Under the pieces are notes generated by a model. The model was not told where the DNA came from and did not search any database. It worked only from the letters and a program-made list of their open reading frames with translations. Shown here one piece after another: positions 22,244-31,548 of a DNA stretch of 64,000 bases. Made by a program: the position numbers and the translations under genes. Origin of the DNA: Unio delphinus (lineage: Eukaryota > Mollusca > Bivalvia > Unionida > Unionidae); the NCBI GenBank assembly GCA_029339505.1, contig JAQISU010000025.1:2004501-2068500 (forward strand), written 5' to 3'. Every line of letters starts with the position of its first letter. Positions within the stretch are counted from its first letter, which is position 1.

Positions 22244-22699
22244 CTAAAATCGTTTTTGACGACTTCGTTGAAAAATCTTCGATTTTCTCCAGCGATTACT
22301 AGTGTATTCATTCACGACAACATGTGGTGGTTTTCCGCTTGGGTTACTCAAGGAGTTAGAAATAGCGTTAAGGACATTTAATACTTCGCTGCCACATATT
22401 GGTGGGTCATTCATTTGTTGTGTTGGTAGCGTAGAATACCAAGTCTTCATTGAAAATTTTTTTATATAACGCATAAATTCTTTTGGCGGTAATAATCCAT
22501 ATGAATCAAAATAGACAATCCCACGTGGATCAATAGCGTATGCAACCCAGTGAGTTCCAGGTCCGGTGCTGTTATCTAAATTAATGATTCCGGTTTCAGT
22601 GTTGTTTGGTTGATGTGGTAATGGATCTTTCATAAAGACACCTCTGAAGTTTTTAATCGCTAGTTTTTTAGCAGCATCGAGTAAATCAAAATTGGACAT
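22244..22699 (-). CDS. Adenain-type cysteine protease (virion maturation), 151 aa
   Basis: Catalytic residues of the adenovirus protease fold are in order from the ATG at 22699: His50 in GTHWVAYAID, Asp65 in IVYFDSYG, Gln at 94/95 (LPTQQ), Cys102 in PPICGSEVLNVL. The amino end (MSNFDLLDAAKK, NFRGVF) is also as expected for Polinton proteases. Family role: cleaving capsid-associated precursors during virion maturation. Upstream codons in the same frame (to 22765) overlap the preceding gene and are probably not translated. It is intact here and frameshifted in P2. Confidence 0.92.
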   Translation of the reverse strand: MSNFDLLDAAKKLAIKNFRGVFMKDPLPHQPNNTETGIINLDNSTGPGTHWVAYAIDPRGIVYFDSYGLLPPKEFMRYIKKFSMKTWYSTLPTQQMNDPPICGSEVLNVLNAISNSLSNPSGKPPHVVVNEYTSNRWRKSKIFQRSRQKRF

Positions 22700-22722
22700 G
22701 GGAACCATCATAGACTCTCCAA

Positions 22723-23184
22723 TTAATAAACCGGTCCTAGTCTTATACCCTTTCCGCTGTACCACGAATACGGGGTTCCTGGTAGTCTTAGACCCTTTCC
22801 CTTTTTTTTATATCCTTTCCCAGTTGCTTTCTTTAGTGCCATTCCTGCTGCAGTACCAACGGCTCCTAACGCTGCCGCTTTAGCCACCGCTGGGGCTGCT
22901 GCTGCAATCAATGCTGGAATCGCAGCTAACAACGGAAATATACCGCCTGTTTTAATCATATTTTTGATAGCAGCCGCAGAAAGAGTAATCTGAACACCTT
23001 TTTTGGCTGCAAGTGCATCATTGAAATGTTTTATTTGACGAGTTGTCAGTGATAATTTATTTGCACCACCAGTCATTTGGTTGGGTTTCAACGTGATTGT
23101 GGTTCCACATTTTTTAGCTGATTCCGATTGCAATTTTTTTAATTGACCGGGAGTTAACGCAACACTAATAGTACTATATGACAT
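22723..23184 (-). CDS. Hydrophobic/basic minor virion protein with C-terminal repeat
   Basis: Three parts: two copies of a short alpha-beta motif (VALTPGQLKKLQSESAKKCG and related SLTTRQIKHFNDALAAKKGVQITLS), an Ala/Gly/Ile-rich hydrophobic stretch (about 85-120), and a basic Gly/Lys tail with GLRLPGTPYSWYSGKG. In P2 the tail repeat is present twice plus a partial copy. Similar proteins occur in many invertebrate Polintons and I regard it as a core- or membrane-associated virion protein, analogous to adenovirus pX or pVI. Start chosen at MSYS, conserved in both copies; an in-frame ATG lies three codons upstream. Lies between protease and capsid genes, in the same orientation. Confidence 0.6.
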   Translation of the reverse strand: MSYSTISVALTPGQLKKLQSESAKKCGTTITLKPNQMTGGANKLSLTTRQIKHFNDALAAKKGVQITLSAAAIKNMIKTGGIFPLLAAIPALIAAAAPAVAKAAALGAVGTAAGMALKKATGKGYKKKGKGLRLPGTPYSWYSGKGIRLGPVY

Positions 23185-23226
23185 GTTATACATAATTGAT
23201 TGATTCTAAATCGTTGACAATTTCAA

Positions 23227-24639
23227 TTACATGTTTTCCACTGGTGCATCTACCACTCTCATTCTTCCACCAACACCTTCAAGTAGCATTGATTTATCAC
23301 TGAGAATGACAGCAACCGCTCTATAATCAGCAATACCACCACGAGTCACATTAGCTCTAAAATGTATATCAACAACAGATTGTCTCATCAAATCGAGATG
23401 TTCCAGTGAGAAGTAATAGATCGGATACAGATTTTTAAAATCATATTGTGATATTTGCAAACCAGTATCGACATTTTGATCGCGTGCCATAAATGACAAC
23501 AGACGATGATAAACTCGTGCAATATGATTTTCTGTGTAATTAAGCTGTATATCCTCGGATGGTTCCTGTTGGCCGTTTATTCTCAGTGAGACGTCTTTCA
23601 CACCTAATTGATCAAATATCATATGACTGAAACGTTGATCGCCAACTCGTGTGTTATCCTGTAACGCAATAAATATATGACGTGGCGCAGAAACGCCTTG
23701 TTTTGATGCTAGATTCCACGTGAATAACCCGTTCAGATTTGATTGCTTCACATCTGTACTCACGGTTAGCCAACTCAACAACGACTTTCCTCCTTGGTCC
23801 ATAAATGATAGTAATCGTTCTTCTGCGGTGATTGCTGGAGTCAACACTGGCATCCACAATGATATTTTTGTTAAATTGACTTTACCGGCATCAGCATTTG
23901 GATTTGCATTGTCTGCTGGAATCCTCCAGATTGCGTCACTATCATCACTCTTTCGTACAAGCGATACTGTATGCTTCGCTCCATAAATAACTTTTCGAAC
24001 GTTTCTACAGAATCCAAATATATGATGCAGTGGAATAGCGCATGAAAATGATTTACGCGCTCCTTGCAACATTGAAATACGTGTTGCAGCTCCTAGATTG
24101 AAATTAACATCGTTGTTTATAATCATATCTTCGGCATCAATATTAGCGGTGCCAGCATTATTCTTTGGTCGTCTTACAACAAATTGTTTTCCTCCAGCGG
24201 TATTTGTAGCATCTTTTGCAAACATCATAGAGGGTCCTGCTGATCTTGTATAATCATCGGAATATCTCGCTAACCCGATTATTGTTGTAGCCACATCAAC
24301 ATCACGATCTATGGACTCAATTTCTTTTCCATCAATGAGATATCTAGCACTCTCAAATAACGCCATGATACCATTATTGACAAAACCGACTTGAGTACCA
24401 GCTGGACACGGTGCTGGTACAGCAGGAGTATCATCAGCTGTTACAAGTTCTCCTTCGATTTCGATAAACGCTTCACAAGGCAAAAAGTATTTACTGGTAT
24501 CATGGACTTGAAGATCAATTCTTGCTCGACTATTTGAGTCTATTGCATGATAGGCGTAATATTGATAATCGCGTACAGAATCATCCTTGCCAACTGGAGC
24601 GTCTATATCAAATGCTGGATCATGTGACTTTTTGAACAT
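23227..24639 (-). CDS. Major capsid protein, double jelly-roll type, 470 aa
   Basis: Central structural gene. Recognisable blocks: SRARIDLQVHDTSKYFLPCEAFIEIEGEL (beta strands near 30-65, shown here only in part by residues SRARI and FIEIEGEL), NNGIMALFESARYLIDGKEIESID (about 90-113), ARYSDDY, FSCAIPLHHIFGF, and near the end YFSLEHLDL with VDIHFRANVT. These are typical of the Polinton/adintovirus hexon-like capsid protein, whose trimers make the icosahedral shell. Length fits the family. Start MFKKSHDPAFDID is the same in P2. No lesions seen in either copy. Fold assignment is from sequence resemblance only. Confidence 0.85.
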   Translation of the reverse strand: MFKKSHDPAFDIDAPVGKDDSVRDYQYYAYHAIDSNSRARIDLQVHDTSKYFLPCEAFIEIEGELVTADDTPAVPAPCPAGTQVGFVNNGIMALFESARYLIDGKEIESIDRDVDVATTIIGLARYSDDYTRSAGPSMMFAKDATNTAGGKQFVVRRPKNNAGTANIDAEDMIINNDVNFNLGAATRISMLQGARKSFSCAIPLHHIFGFCRNVRKVIYGAKHTVSLVRKSDDSDAIWRIPADNANPNADAGKVNLTKISLWMPVLTPAITAEERLLSFMDQGGKSLLSWLTVSTDVKQSNLNGLFTWNLASKQGVSAPRHIFIALQDNTRVGDQRFSHMIFDQLGVKDVSLRINGQQEPSEDIQLNYTENHIARVYHRLLSFMARDQNVDTGLQISQYDFKNLYPIYYFSLEHLDLMRQSVVDIHFRANVTRGGIADYRAVAVILSDKSMLLEGVGGRMRVVDAPVENM

Positions 24640-24680
24640 TTTATTCTATTTATCAGAGTCTAAATCGCGATTTTCCATTT

Positions 24681-25130
24681 TCATTGTCGTATTTTTTTAA
24701 AGCCACTTCCTGCTATCATATTTGCAATATTGCTTTGGTCGGGGGTTAAAACCATCGACGCTAATTTTTCATCTACTGCGTTATTTATAATTCTACTAAC
24801 ACTTGCAGGCATTTCCGCTGTAGACGGTAACGGTTTTGAAAATCTTTTGGATTTCATCCGTGATTTCACTAATGATGTTAATTTATTCTTCGCAGTTGAA
24901 AACGCTTTTCCAGCAAGATCTCCAACAGCACCAATACCCTTATCACGAATAACTTCAATTGCTTTCATTCCTAATTGTTTAGCCAACGGCATCACTTTTG
25001 GAGCCATTCTCGCAAATAACCCTAAAATGGTATTACCTAAACCATCTCCGTAGTATGCTCTATAAACCGGAAACCGTGAATTAACTACGTAGACGGGGGT
25101 TGGTTTATCATGATTGTAGTGTATGATCAT
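24681..25130 (-). CDS. pVI-like minor capsid protein, 149 aa (putative)
   Basis: Amino end with a short Tyr/Pro-rich region and a GDGLGN motif, then an amphipathic region (GLFARMAPKVMPLAKQ, about 37-60), Gly/Ala helices, a basic patch (KSRMKSKRFSK) and a carboxy end with NNAVDEKLASM. Layout recalls the adenovirus pVI precursor, which has a membrane-active amphipathic helix and protease sites; GLGN and GSGF could be cleavage positions but I cannot verify them. Directly downstream of the 289-aa gene and upstream of the capsid gene. In P2 the basic patch is shorter. Confidence 0.5.
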   Translation of the reverse strand: MIIHYNHDKPTPVYVVNSRFPVYRAYYGDGLGNTILGLFARMAPKVMPLAKQLGMKAIEVIRDKGIGAVGDLAGKAFSTAKNKLTSLVKSRMKSKRFSKPLPSTAEMPASVSRIINNAVDEKLASMVLTPDQSNIANMIAGSGFKKIRQ

Positions 25131-25189
25131 TATTTGAAATCAGAAACAATTTTTCAATTGTTATTTATCTAATCAATTGACTTTTCAAT

Positions 25190-26059
25190 TCAGTCACTAT
25201 GATATCCACTTTCCACTAACTCTCCAATGAAATCTCGATATGTGCTGATATCCATGATACCACCCTGAAATAATCGTCTACAGATATCAGCTGCTTCATT
25301 AATTATTTCCGGTGAGTTATTTCCGGCTCGGAACCCTCCTACAAGAACCTCTAATCGTGATATATCACTGAGAACACTACCAGGACATGAAACGCTAGCG
25401 TTTCCAACTAGACCACTCCCCAGAAATTTCTTCTCATCGTATGGCTGTCTTATTTGGAGTTGAAATTTTCTCTTGAAGTCTCTGTATTCCTTCATCCTTC
25501 TATCTAAACTCCCAGTATTTATTTCATACACTATATCAGCCCATTCATTATGTGACATTCTATAATCCGAATAATTGTCCGTGAAAAACTTCTCTTGTGA
25601 ATCATAGCTGTTAGCAGCGAATTCACCTAAATTGTCTATATCCTCGTTGAGAATTTGTTGTTTAGCGCTCTCGGTAAATATAATTGATTTAGGTAGTCCA
25701 CTAACTAGTTCTTCCTGAAATCCTTTAAATTTTCGTTTCGAAGCGGTTGATATGTCCTGAGGAAGTGATTGCAAGGATTTTTTTGTTTGTTTAGTTCTTT
25801 TTGCTATTTTTTCTAACACAAGAATAAGACCCTCTTCTTTTCTTTTACCGTCAGGATCATCTCCCAGTATAGCACGCTCTATCTCCTTCGTTGCTGTGGT
25901 TACTGGTTTAAACAATTCTTCAGATCCCGCAGCAAAATCAGTCTGAAGACTCTGTCGTTGTTGTAGTTTATTCCGTACAGAGTCACGAATTGGTACAAAT
26001 CTCTTGATTGCATCCAGTCGTTCACGAGTCAATCGGGTTGTTAATGCTTCATTGACCAT
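25190..26059 (-). CDS. Conserved structural-block protein, 289 aa, function unknown
   Basis: Predominantly charged and helical; Lys/Arg/Gln-rich first half (coiled-coil-like, about 40-110), and a better conserved carboxy end, SRLEVLVGGFRAGNNSPEIINEAADICRRLF. I remember similar carboxy ends (AGN--PE--NE---I---L) from other invertebrate Polintons, but no function. Residues 219-224 are GNASVS, encoded by the palindrome at 25389-25404; P2 shares this insertion. Both copies are intact, arguing that the gene is needed. Confidence 0.6.
   Translation of the reverse strand: MVNEALTTRLTRERLDAIKRFVPIRDSVRNKLQQRQSLQTDFAAGSEELFKPVTTATKEIERAILGDDPDGKRKEEGLILVLEKIAKRTKQTKKSLQSLPQDISTASKRKFKGFQEELVSGLPKSIIFTESAKQQILNEDIDNLGEFAANSYDSQEKFFTDNYSDYRMSHNEWADIVYEINTGSLDRRMKEYRDFKRKFQLQIRQPYDEKKFLGSGLVGNASVSCPGSVLSDISRLEVLVGGFRAGNNSPEIINEAADICRRLFQGGIMDISTYRDFIGELVESGYHSD
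25389..25404. repeat. In-frame palindrome GAAACGCTAGCGTTTC
   Basis: Perfect 16-bp palindrome inside the 289-aa gene, encoding the NASVS core. Present at the same position in P2 (55326-55341), so it predates the split of the two copies. Confidence 0.95.
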
Positions 26060-26502
26060 TATTTGAAATCAGAAACAATTTTTCAATTGCAAAACACTTT
26101 TTCAATTGTGAAACAATTTTCCCGAACCCGACATAACACCATCGTGGAAGTGTTAAGGGCGTTATCATTGATGTTGAAAGTGTCATAATTGCTATAAAAA
26201 TAATTAATATCACACTTTCAACATTTTATGACATGTCGGATGAGTTTTAATACCACCGTGGAAGTGTTATGTCATCGTGAGACACCTTCTATCAGGTATG
26301 TGGAAAGTGTGGAAATCCTTATAAAAATAATTAATACCACACTTTCCACATTGTTGTTTTTATTGATCAATCTGAACCGTCCATCAATTTTTATTCAGTG
26401 TGAAATATTTTCACTGTTTTTGACATTATCAATCAAAAAATGCTAAAAAAAATTAAAATCTCTATGAGGGACGGTCACAATCAAATAATGATAAATGGTC
26501 AA
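26060..26502. promoter_or_regulatory. Intergenic region with duplicated hairpin and TATA-like blocks
   Basis: About 440 bp without a gene. Two related blocks each contain TATAAAAATAATTAATA (26191 and 26321) framed by an inverted repeat: GAAAGTGT with ACACTTTC in the first, GGAAAGTGTGG with CCACACTTTCC in the second. The block ACACCATCGTGGAAGTGTTA / ACCACCGTGGAAGTGTTA is also duplicated. P2 lacks almost all of this and has three 26-bp repeats instead (56105-56165), so it is not essential for the element. Probably a regulatory or parasitic insertion; function unknown. Confidence 0.5.
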
Positions 26503-26904
26503 TCAAAATTGTTCATTTTCTTGAATTAACGCCCGTAGGTTTCTAACTTTAGAATTAACCACCTTTTTCAATTCGTATTCGTACCCCAATTCCTTTCGTA
26601 TTCGTTCTACGATGGTATACAACGGAGCGAACACACTTACGTCACTGGAAAATGCGAGAGAGTCCCGAATAGAATTCTGAATTCTCTTGATGAGCGCATA
26701 CTTCTTTGGTAGCATATATTTATTGTTGTTAACTCCGTATTCAATATCCTGAAAATCAGACATGATTTGATCAGGATTTAACCCATCTGATAGTTCAATA
26801 TCCCAACTTTTCAATTTTGAAATCTCGGATAAAATGCTATTCATGTTTTCAGAATTCATTATTCTATAATAATGATATATTTCTAAATGAAAAATATGAC
26901 GCAT
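26503..26904 (-). CDS. Small conserved protein, 118-133 aa, function unknown
   Basis: Mostly helical and charged, with no domain I recognise: SEISKLKSWDIELSDGL, MLPKKYALIKRIQNSI and a carboxy end of KVRNLRALIQENEQF. Two candidate starts: the ATG at 26904 (133 aa, overlapping the end of the HNH gene) and the ATG at 26859 (MNSENMNS, 118 aa), which avoids the overlap and seems likelier. The P2 copy differs at only a few residues and is intact. Confidence 0.55.
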   Translation of the reverse strand: MRHIFHLEIYHYYRIMNSENMNSILSEISKLKSWDIELSDGLNPDQIMSDFQDIEYGVNNNKYMLPKKYALIKRIQNSIRDSLAFSSDVSVFAPLYTIVERIRKELGYEYELKKVVNSKVRNLRALIQENEQF

Positions 26905-27398
26905 TAGACATAACTAAATTGAACTTTTTGTCCCGTCCTTTTTGAAATAGCCGATCGATAAATCCCCTCTGCAACGAATCGTACTGAGGCTCTACAAATA
27001 TCGAAATACTTGCCGGCTTCATATATTTATTGAAATATTTTTTCTTCGTTAGTTATTGTATTCAAAGATTTTACTGGTCTCGCTTTTTTTGAGCATTTTC
27101 CAGTCTCTCCTCGTTTGGTATTCTCACTTTGTGTGATAGCCTGCAGATTTGATAAAGAATTGTTCTTTGGATTAGAATCGATATGATCAATAACAAAATC
27201 ATGCTCGATCAATCCATAAAAGCATTCATACACGAAACGATGATTGCGATAAGTTTTCTTTCCCTTAACAGTGAACACCAAATACCCCATACCATTGTCA
27301 GCACCAACTGGTTTCTTCAGTCTACAGTGCCTTACAACACCATCACTGGATGCTTCATAATTTGTAATCAAGGGATGGTGTCTGAATTCTTGGTTCAT
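26864..27398 (-). pseudogene. HNH endonuclease (NUMOD4-HNH type), truncated in P1
   Basis: The first part is intact: ITNYEASSDGVVR (NUMOD4-like), HRFVYECF and VIDHIDSNPKNNSLSNLQ (HNH_3-type core, His in DHIDSN and Asn-rich). Immediately after NEEKIF the codon TCA of P2 is TAA here (near 27027), removing the DNA-binding NUMOD1/helix-turn-helix tail that P2 retains. Such proteins nick or cut DNA; in this context it may be a homing-type nuclease hitchhiking in the element, or a replication/recombination nuclease. Confidence 0.85.
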
Positions 27399-27412
27399 TC
27401 GTATACATAATA

Positions 27413-27754
27413 CTATTGTTTGTCTAATTCATTGTTTGGTTTAATGATGAATCTTTCGATGTAGTCTTGAGGAGTTCTTATGATTTTGTCAGGGACGTTG
27501 TCAGTGTCAGGGACTTTTTCAGGGTCATAATTTCTGATTGATTGTCCATTTTTTATTCTTTTATCATAATAACGCTTCAACTCCCTGTATCGCTTACCAC
27601 CGCAATTCAAACACAACTGAGATTTTCCCCTGACCCCAACCCCACATCGTATGCAGGGTAACGGGCCAAGGCTTCCACGTCGAAAGCTTTGCATATGATA
27701 CCCACAAAACTCATTTCTGCATGATTTGTTACACGGGGTTACTGATCCAATCAT
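27413..27754 (-). CDS. Zinc-finger protein, 113 aa, unknown role
   Basis: Eight cysteines plus a His in the first 55 residues: CNKSC, CGYH, CIRCG and CLNCGGKR, i.e. two probable zinc sites of which the second resembles a zinc ribbon. The tail ends with RTPQDYIERFIIKP and contains a small repeat that is expanded in P2 (KVSILDAD units). First gene of the leftward block, divergent from the polymerase gene with only 63 bp between the two starts. Could be an early transcription regulator; this is inference. Confidence 0.6.
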   Translation of the reverse strand: MIGSVTPCNKSCRNEFCGYHMQSFRRGSLGPLPCIRCGVGVRGKSQLCLNCGGKRYRELKRYYDKRIKNGQSIRNYDPEKVPDTDNVPDKIIRTPQDYIERFIIKPNNELDKQ

Positions 27755-27817
27755 AAGCCACTTTCAGTGATTCATTATATATAAATCTTTCATTTAAATG
27801 CTTGTTTTAATTATAGC
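27755..27817. promoter_or_regulatory. Divergent promoter region, zinc-finger gene / polymerase
   Basis: The 63 bp between the two start codons contain TATATATAAATC (27775-27786), a plausible TATA box for the rightward polymerase gene about 30 bp before its ATG. It is nearly identical in P2 (57453-57515). Its reverse strand is also TATA-like, so it may serve both directions. Confidence 0.5.
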
Positions 27818-30800
27818 ATGAGGGAATTAAGGAGAATGCCTTCGAAAAATGCTGAATTCAATGCTGATAAGGAGTTTAAGAGATTATTGAAAATTAATCC
27901 TAAATTTAATCTCGATAAACCAAAAAAACGTAACAAACGTCCAAGAGACGGAAATATGAAAGAGTTTAAGAGATTATTGAAAATTAGTCCTAAATTTAAT
28001 CTCGATAAACCCAAAAAACGTAACAAACGTCCAAGAGACGGAAACATGAAAGAGTTTAAGAGATTATTAAAAATTAGTCCTAAATTTAATCTCGATAAAC
28101 CAAAAGAAACGTCCAAGAGATTACCCTGGAAAGATGCTCAATTCAATCTCGATATAGTTTCTAATACACCAAAGAATACAATTCTTGATAAAGCCATGAT
28201 TAGTAAAATCAGAGACTGTTTTAATGAATTCAAGCGTGATGGAGCATCTTATTGTTGGTCAACATTTCGAATTGATGGTGTTGTTGACGCTACCATGAAT
28301 GATGAAAAAGCAGCAGTGATAATTTCACGTGTTGGGGAAAAACGGCATTTTTTCCGAATCAAATTCATTATCGAAGTCGATGGTAAATGGATTATTAGGG
28401 ATAAATTTGAACCAATCCTCAAGAATAAAAAAGCTGTCATTGTGAGTAGAGATTCCAAACCAGGAATTCTAACCGGAATCGATAAGCCATACTACGAAAG
28501 ATCTTATCCCGTAACAGCAATGGTTTATGGGATATATCCGTTAAATGATAAACCCGATATCGCAAAACTAGCTCCTATGAAATATTCGTCAGGGCTTAAT
28601 TGTGTAGCAACACGGGTACTAGAACACTTCACAAATGCGTCCCGGGGGAATAAACTAACTGATCTAAGACGAAAAAAAATAACCGAGTGGGAACTGACAG
28701 TGAAACAGAACGGTGCAAAGATTTCTGATATAGCTAAATTAGAAACATCATTAAGATTTCCAATAACCGTTATGACGATAACCGGAGAAGTATTATACGA
28801 ACCGAAATATAACAAAAATGGAGCGCCAATACAGATTATTGATCATAACAAACACGCGTGGACACCTGTGGTAACAGTATTTCCACGAGAACGAACCGTG
28901 AAATATATCCCTAAGGAGTTCATCGGGGATGTTTTCTATGGAGAGAAATTATTCGATGCTATTCATGCGTTGTGTAAAGATGATCCTGTGTCAGTGTGGT
29001 TACTTAGAAGTGATGAAGATCCCGAAATAGGATTCGATCAATTTGTAAGACCGAATGGCGAATTATATCGCGTTGAAGAATTAGATAACAGAATGAGAAA
29101 AATCGCTAGTGATTTTTCACCGGAGAGTTTCCATGAAAAACTACTCACGGATAGTTTTACTATTCCATCAGTGGTAGCTCACTTCGCAAGAGAAAACAAC
29201 TCATGGCGTCCAACACGAAGTGATTTTCTCGAAGATGTTAAATTGAGTTGCGTCGAATTTGATCATGGAGGACTGTGGAATACGAAATACTCACGTGATG
29301 GTATGATTTCAATTGATATATCCGCGTGTTATCCTGGAAGTTTTCTCGGATATGGGGAATGTGCTGAGTACTTCAAACGATTTGGACACCCCACGCATGA
29401 AATGACTCGTGTTGCGATTAATGGGCCATTACCTGATTTTGATTTAACCGGATTCGCTCGTGTGATATCATTTGAATTAGCTACAGGGTTACATCCGTGT
29501 AGTTATGTTTGGCTCGGTAGACACCTATCTGAAAAACACTGGATGCCAATAGTGCTATTGAGATATATGATTGATTGTGGTATGCTAATATCGTTGATTG
29601 TTTCCGAGGCTATTATATGCTATCGAGCTCAGAAAGAAGTTTGGCTACCACAACCCGATCTAGATCGTATAATCAGCGAACTACGAAAACAGTGTCCAGA
29701 TTTCAGTGAAGAAGAAATCATAAATTGGTCTAAGAAGTTATTTGAAAGTAAAAAAGAACAAGCAAAGGATCTCGGACGAAGAATAATCGGTAAATTTACC
29801 CAGGGTGGACGATACGACAATGCAAAATATTCTTCGCGGTTGATCATAGACGTCGCTGAATACGATTTTATTGTAACGGATTTAATGAAACAGGGAAAAC
29901 TTGTATCCCGTAAGGATGCTTTTCTATCCAATGGTGAGAAATTAGGTACGGTTGTAACCTACTGTGATGGATATAATTCCCAGTACACACATTTGAGAAG
30001 TTCAATGCTAGCCTATGCTTCTATTAATCTATTTTCGATGATAAATAGATTTCCTAATACCGCGGTTAGAGTGGCCACTGATTCGATGTATATACACAAT
30101 AAGTACAAATCAGCTGTAGCGGCATTCACAGATCCCGAAGAAAATTGGGGGCGTTGGCGATTTAAAAAGGAGATGCTACATGAGTATTGTGAATCCGCAG
30201 ACGTTGCCATGGATGATAAATATCTTTGTTGTAACCGTATTGAAATTCAATCAGAATTTTCTAATGCACCACCGGTATCTGATCCAGTATGTAGATACAA
30301 GACAATTTATTTAAACGGTTGTGGTGGGTCAGGAAAGACAACTCGTGCAATTGAATTATTTCGTCGGTCAACCATGATTGTGCTAACACCGACTCACAGA
30401 CTCGCCAGAGAGATGATACAGCGAGGGGTAAATGCTTGCACTTACCACAGTTTCTTTCGATGGAAGGGTGACAAATGGACTCCTGAGCGTATGGGTGATA
30501 AATTCATTCCTGAAATCATAATTTGGGATGAAATATGCACAGTGTCATTAGATGTATTACAAACATTTCTTGAGTGGTTGTTAAACAAAAACACAAAAGT
30601 CGTCATGTGCGGTGATCACAGCCAACCACCACCATTTGTCGGTGCATCTCCACATGAATGGCTAAGGAGTTTTGTAGACTATTATGAAGAAATTACCACT
30701 GATTATAGATCAATTGATGAACGATTACGAGAATTTAAGAAACTAATTAGATTACAACCGGATAGAATCCAATGCGAAATAGCGCGTGAAGTGATTTCAG

Positions 30801-31346
30801 GAAACTCCAATGAATGATTTCTGGGAAACATGGAGACCAAATGATTTGATAATTGCAAGTAGAAAAATAGTCAGGGACACACTTCAGATGAAGCTATTTG
30901 AATTGCATAAAGAAAAATTTCCAACGCTTCCAGTACCCCTTTGTTATAGGCCATCGGATACACGAAAACAGAACATTGAAGTTGATATTCCAGGACAGAG
31001 TGAAAAACAAATTCTCGTATTAAATGATATTGTGCTGGTTGATATCAGCGTCGTCGAAAATGCATTGCGTGCTAATAAATCCCCGTGGACGCTAGGATAC
31101 GCAGCAACAATACACTCTTCACAGGGATTGACTATATCGGATACAATTGTTTGGATGGTGGATAATCACATCGAATGGTCGAATTTAGTCTATCTCGCAG
31201 TATCCAGAGTACGAAAAATAAACCAACTTCGAAGAGTTGTTTTCGATGATAATGACACAACAATAAGTGATATTGATGTTAGCATCATTAATAAAAAACT
31301 CTCCGGTTACAAACAACAGGACAAAAAAAAAACAACGAGAATTTGA
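27818..31346 (+). pseudogene. Family B DNA polymerase fused to superfamily 1 helicase (frameshift in helicase)
   Basis: Residues 18-100 are three 30-residue repeats (KEFKRLLKISPKFNLDKPKKRNKRPRDGNM type, here only named). Residues 110-480 are conserved in P2 but I see no clear 3'-5' exonuclease motif. Polymerase palm: motif A SIDISACYPG with Asp500, motif B region KDLGRRIIGKFTQGG (650-664), motif C VATDSMY with Asp755 (ATDS instead of the common DTDS). Helicase: Walker A GCGGSGKT (834-841), Walker B IIIWDE (Asp904), a GDHSQPPP motif III, and after the break the YAATIHSSQGLT and AVSRVRK motifs. An extra G at 30800-30801 relative to P2 shifts the frame just before residue 1000. Replicates the element, presumably protein-primed. 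Polymerase and helicase in one chain is unusual for Polintons. Confidence 0.9.
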
Positions 31347-31548
31347 TATTGATGCTAAATTAATAATTACGCTGAAACAACAACAGAATAATCACTGCGC
31401 GAGTTGCAATTGTATAATGCGTTGGCAGTATTCGGATAAGGATCCTCGCCAATTCACCGTAGACAGAAAAAATAACAATCTTGGTCATGTCAGAAACAAT
31501 GTTATGTTGACTTGTCTTGAGTGCAATAGGCGCAACGGCGCTAGTTAA
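31347..31548 (+). CDS. HNH-like nuclease domain at the end of the helicase gene
   Basis: The frame encodes CASCNCIMRW, then FTVDRKNNNLGH and LTCLECNRRNG: two CxxC pairs around a degenerate HNH centre, as in small zinc-stabilised HNH nucleases. No ATG lies suitably in this frame after the helicase. It is joined to the helicase frame only through the A-run at 31323-31332, which has ten A here and eleven in P2. It could be a carboxy domain of the polymerase-helicase made by frameshifting, or a former domain now out of frame. The stop overlaps the stop of integrase on the other strand by 8 bp. Confidence 0.65.

Noticed and set aside
26060..26502. Origin of replication of P1
   Set aside because: Hairpins and AT-rich blocks are suggestive, but P2 lacks the region and Polintons are expected to start replication at their ends.
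27811..28116. Minus-strand frame with repeated Leu/Phe/Gly-rich segments opposite the polymerase start
   Set aside because: Shadow of the tandem repeat in the polymerase gene; no independent support.
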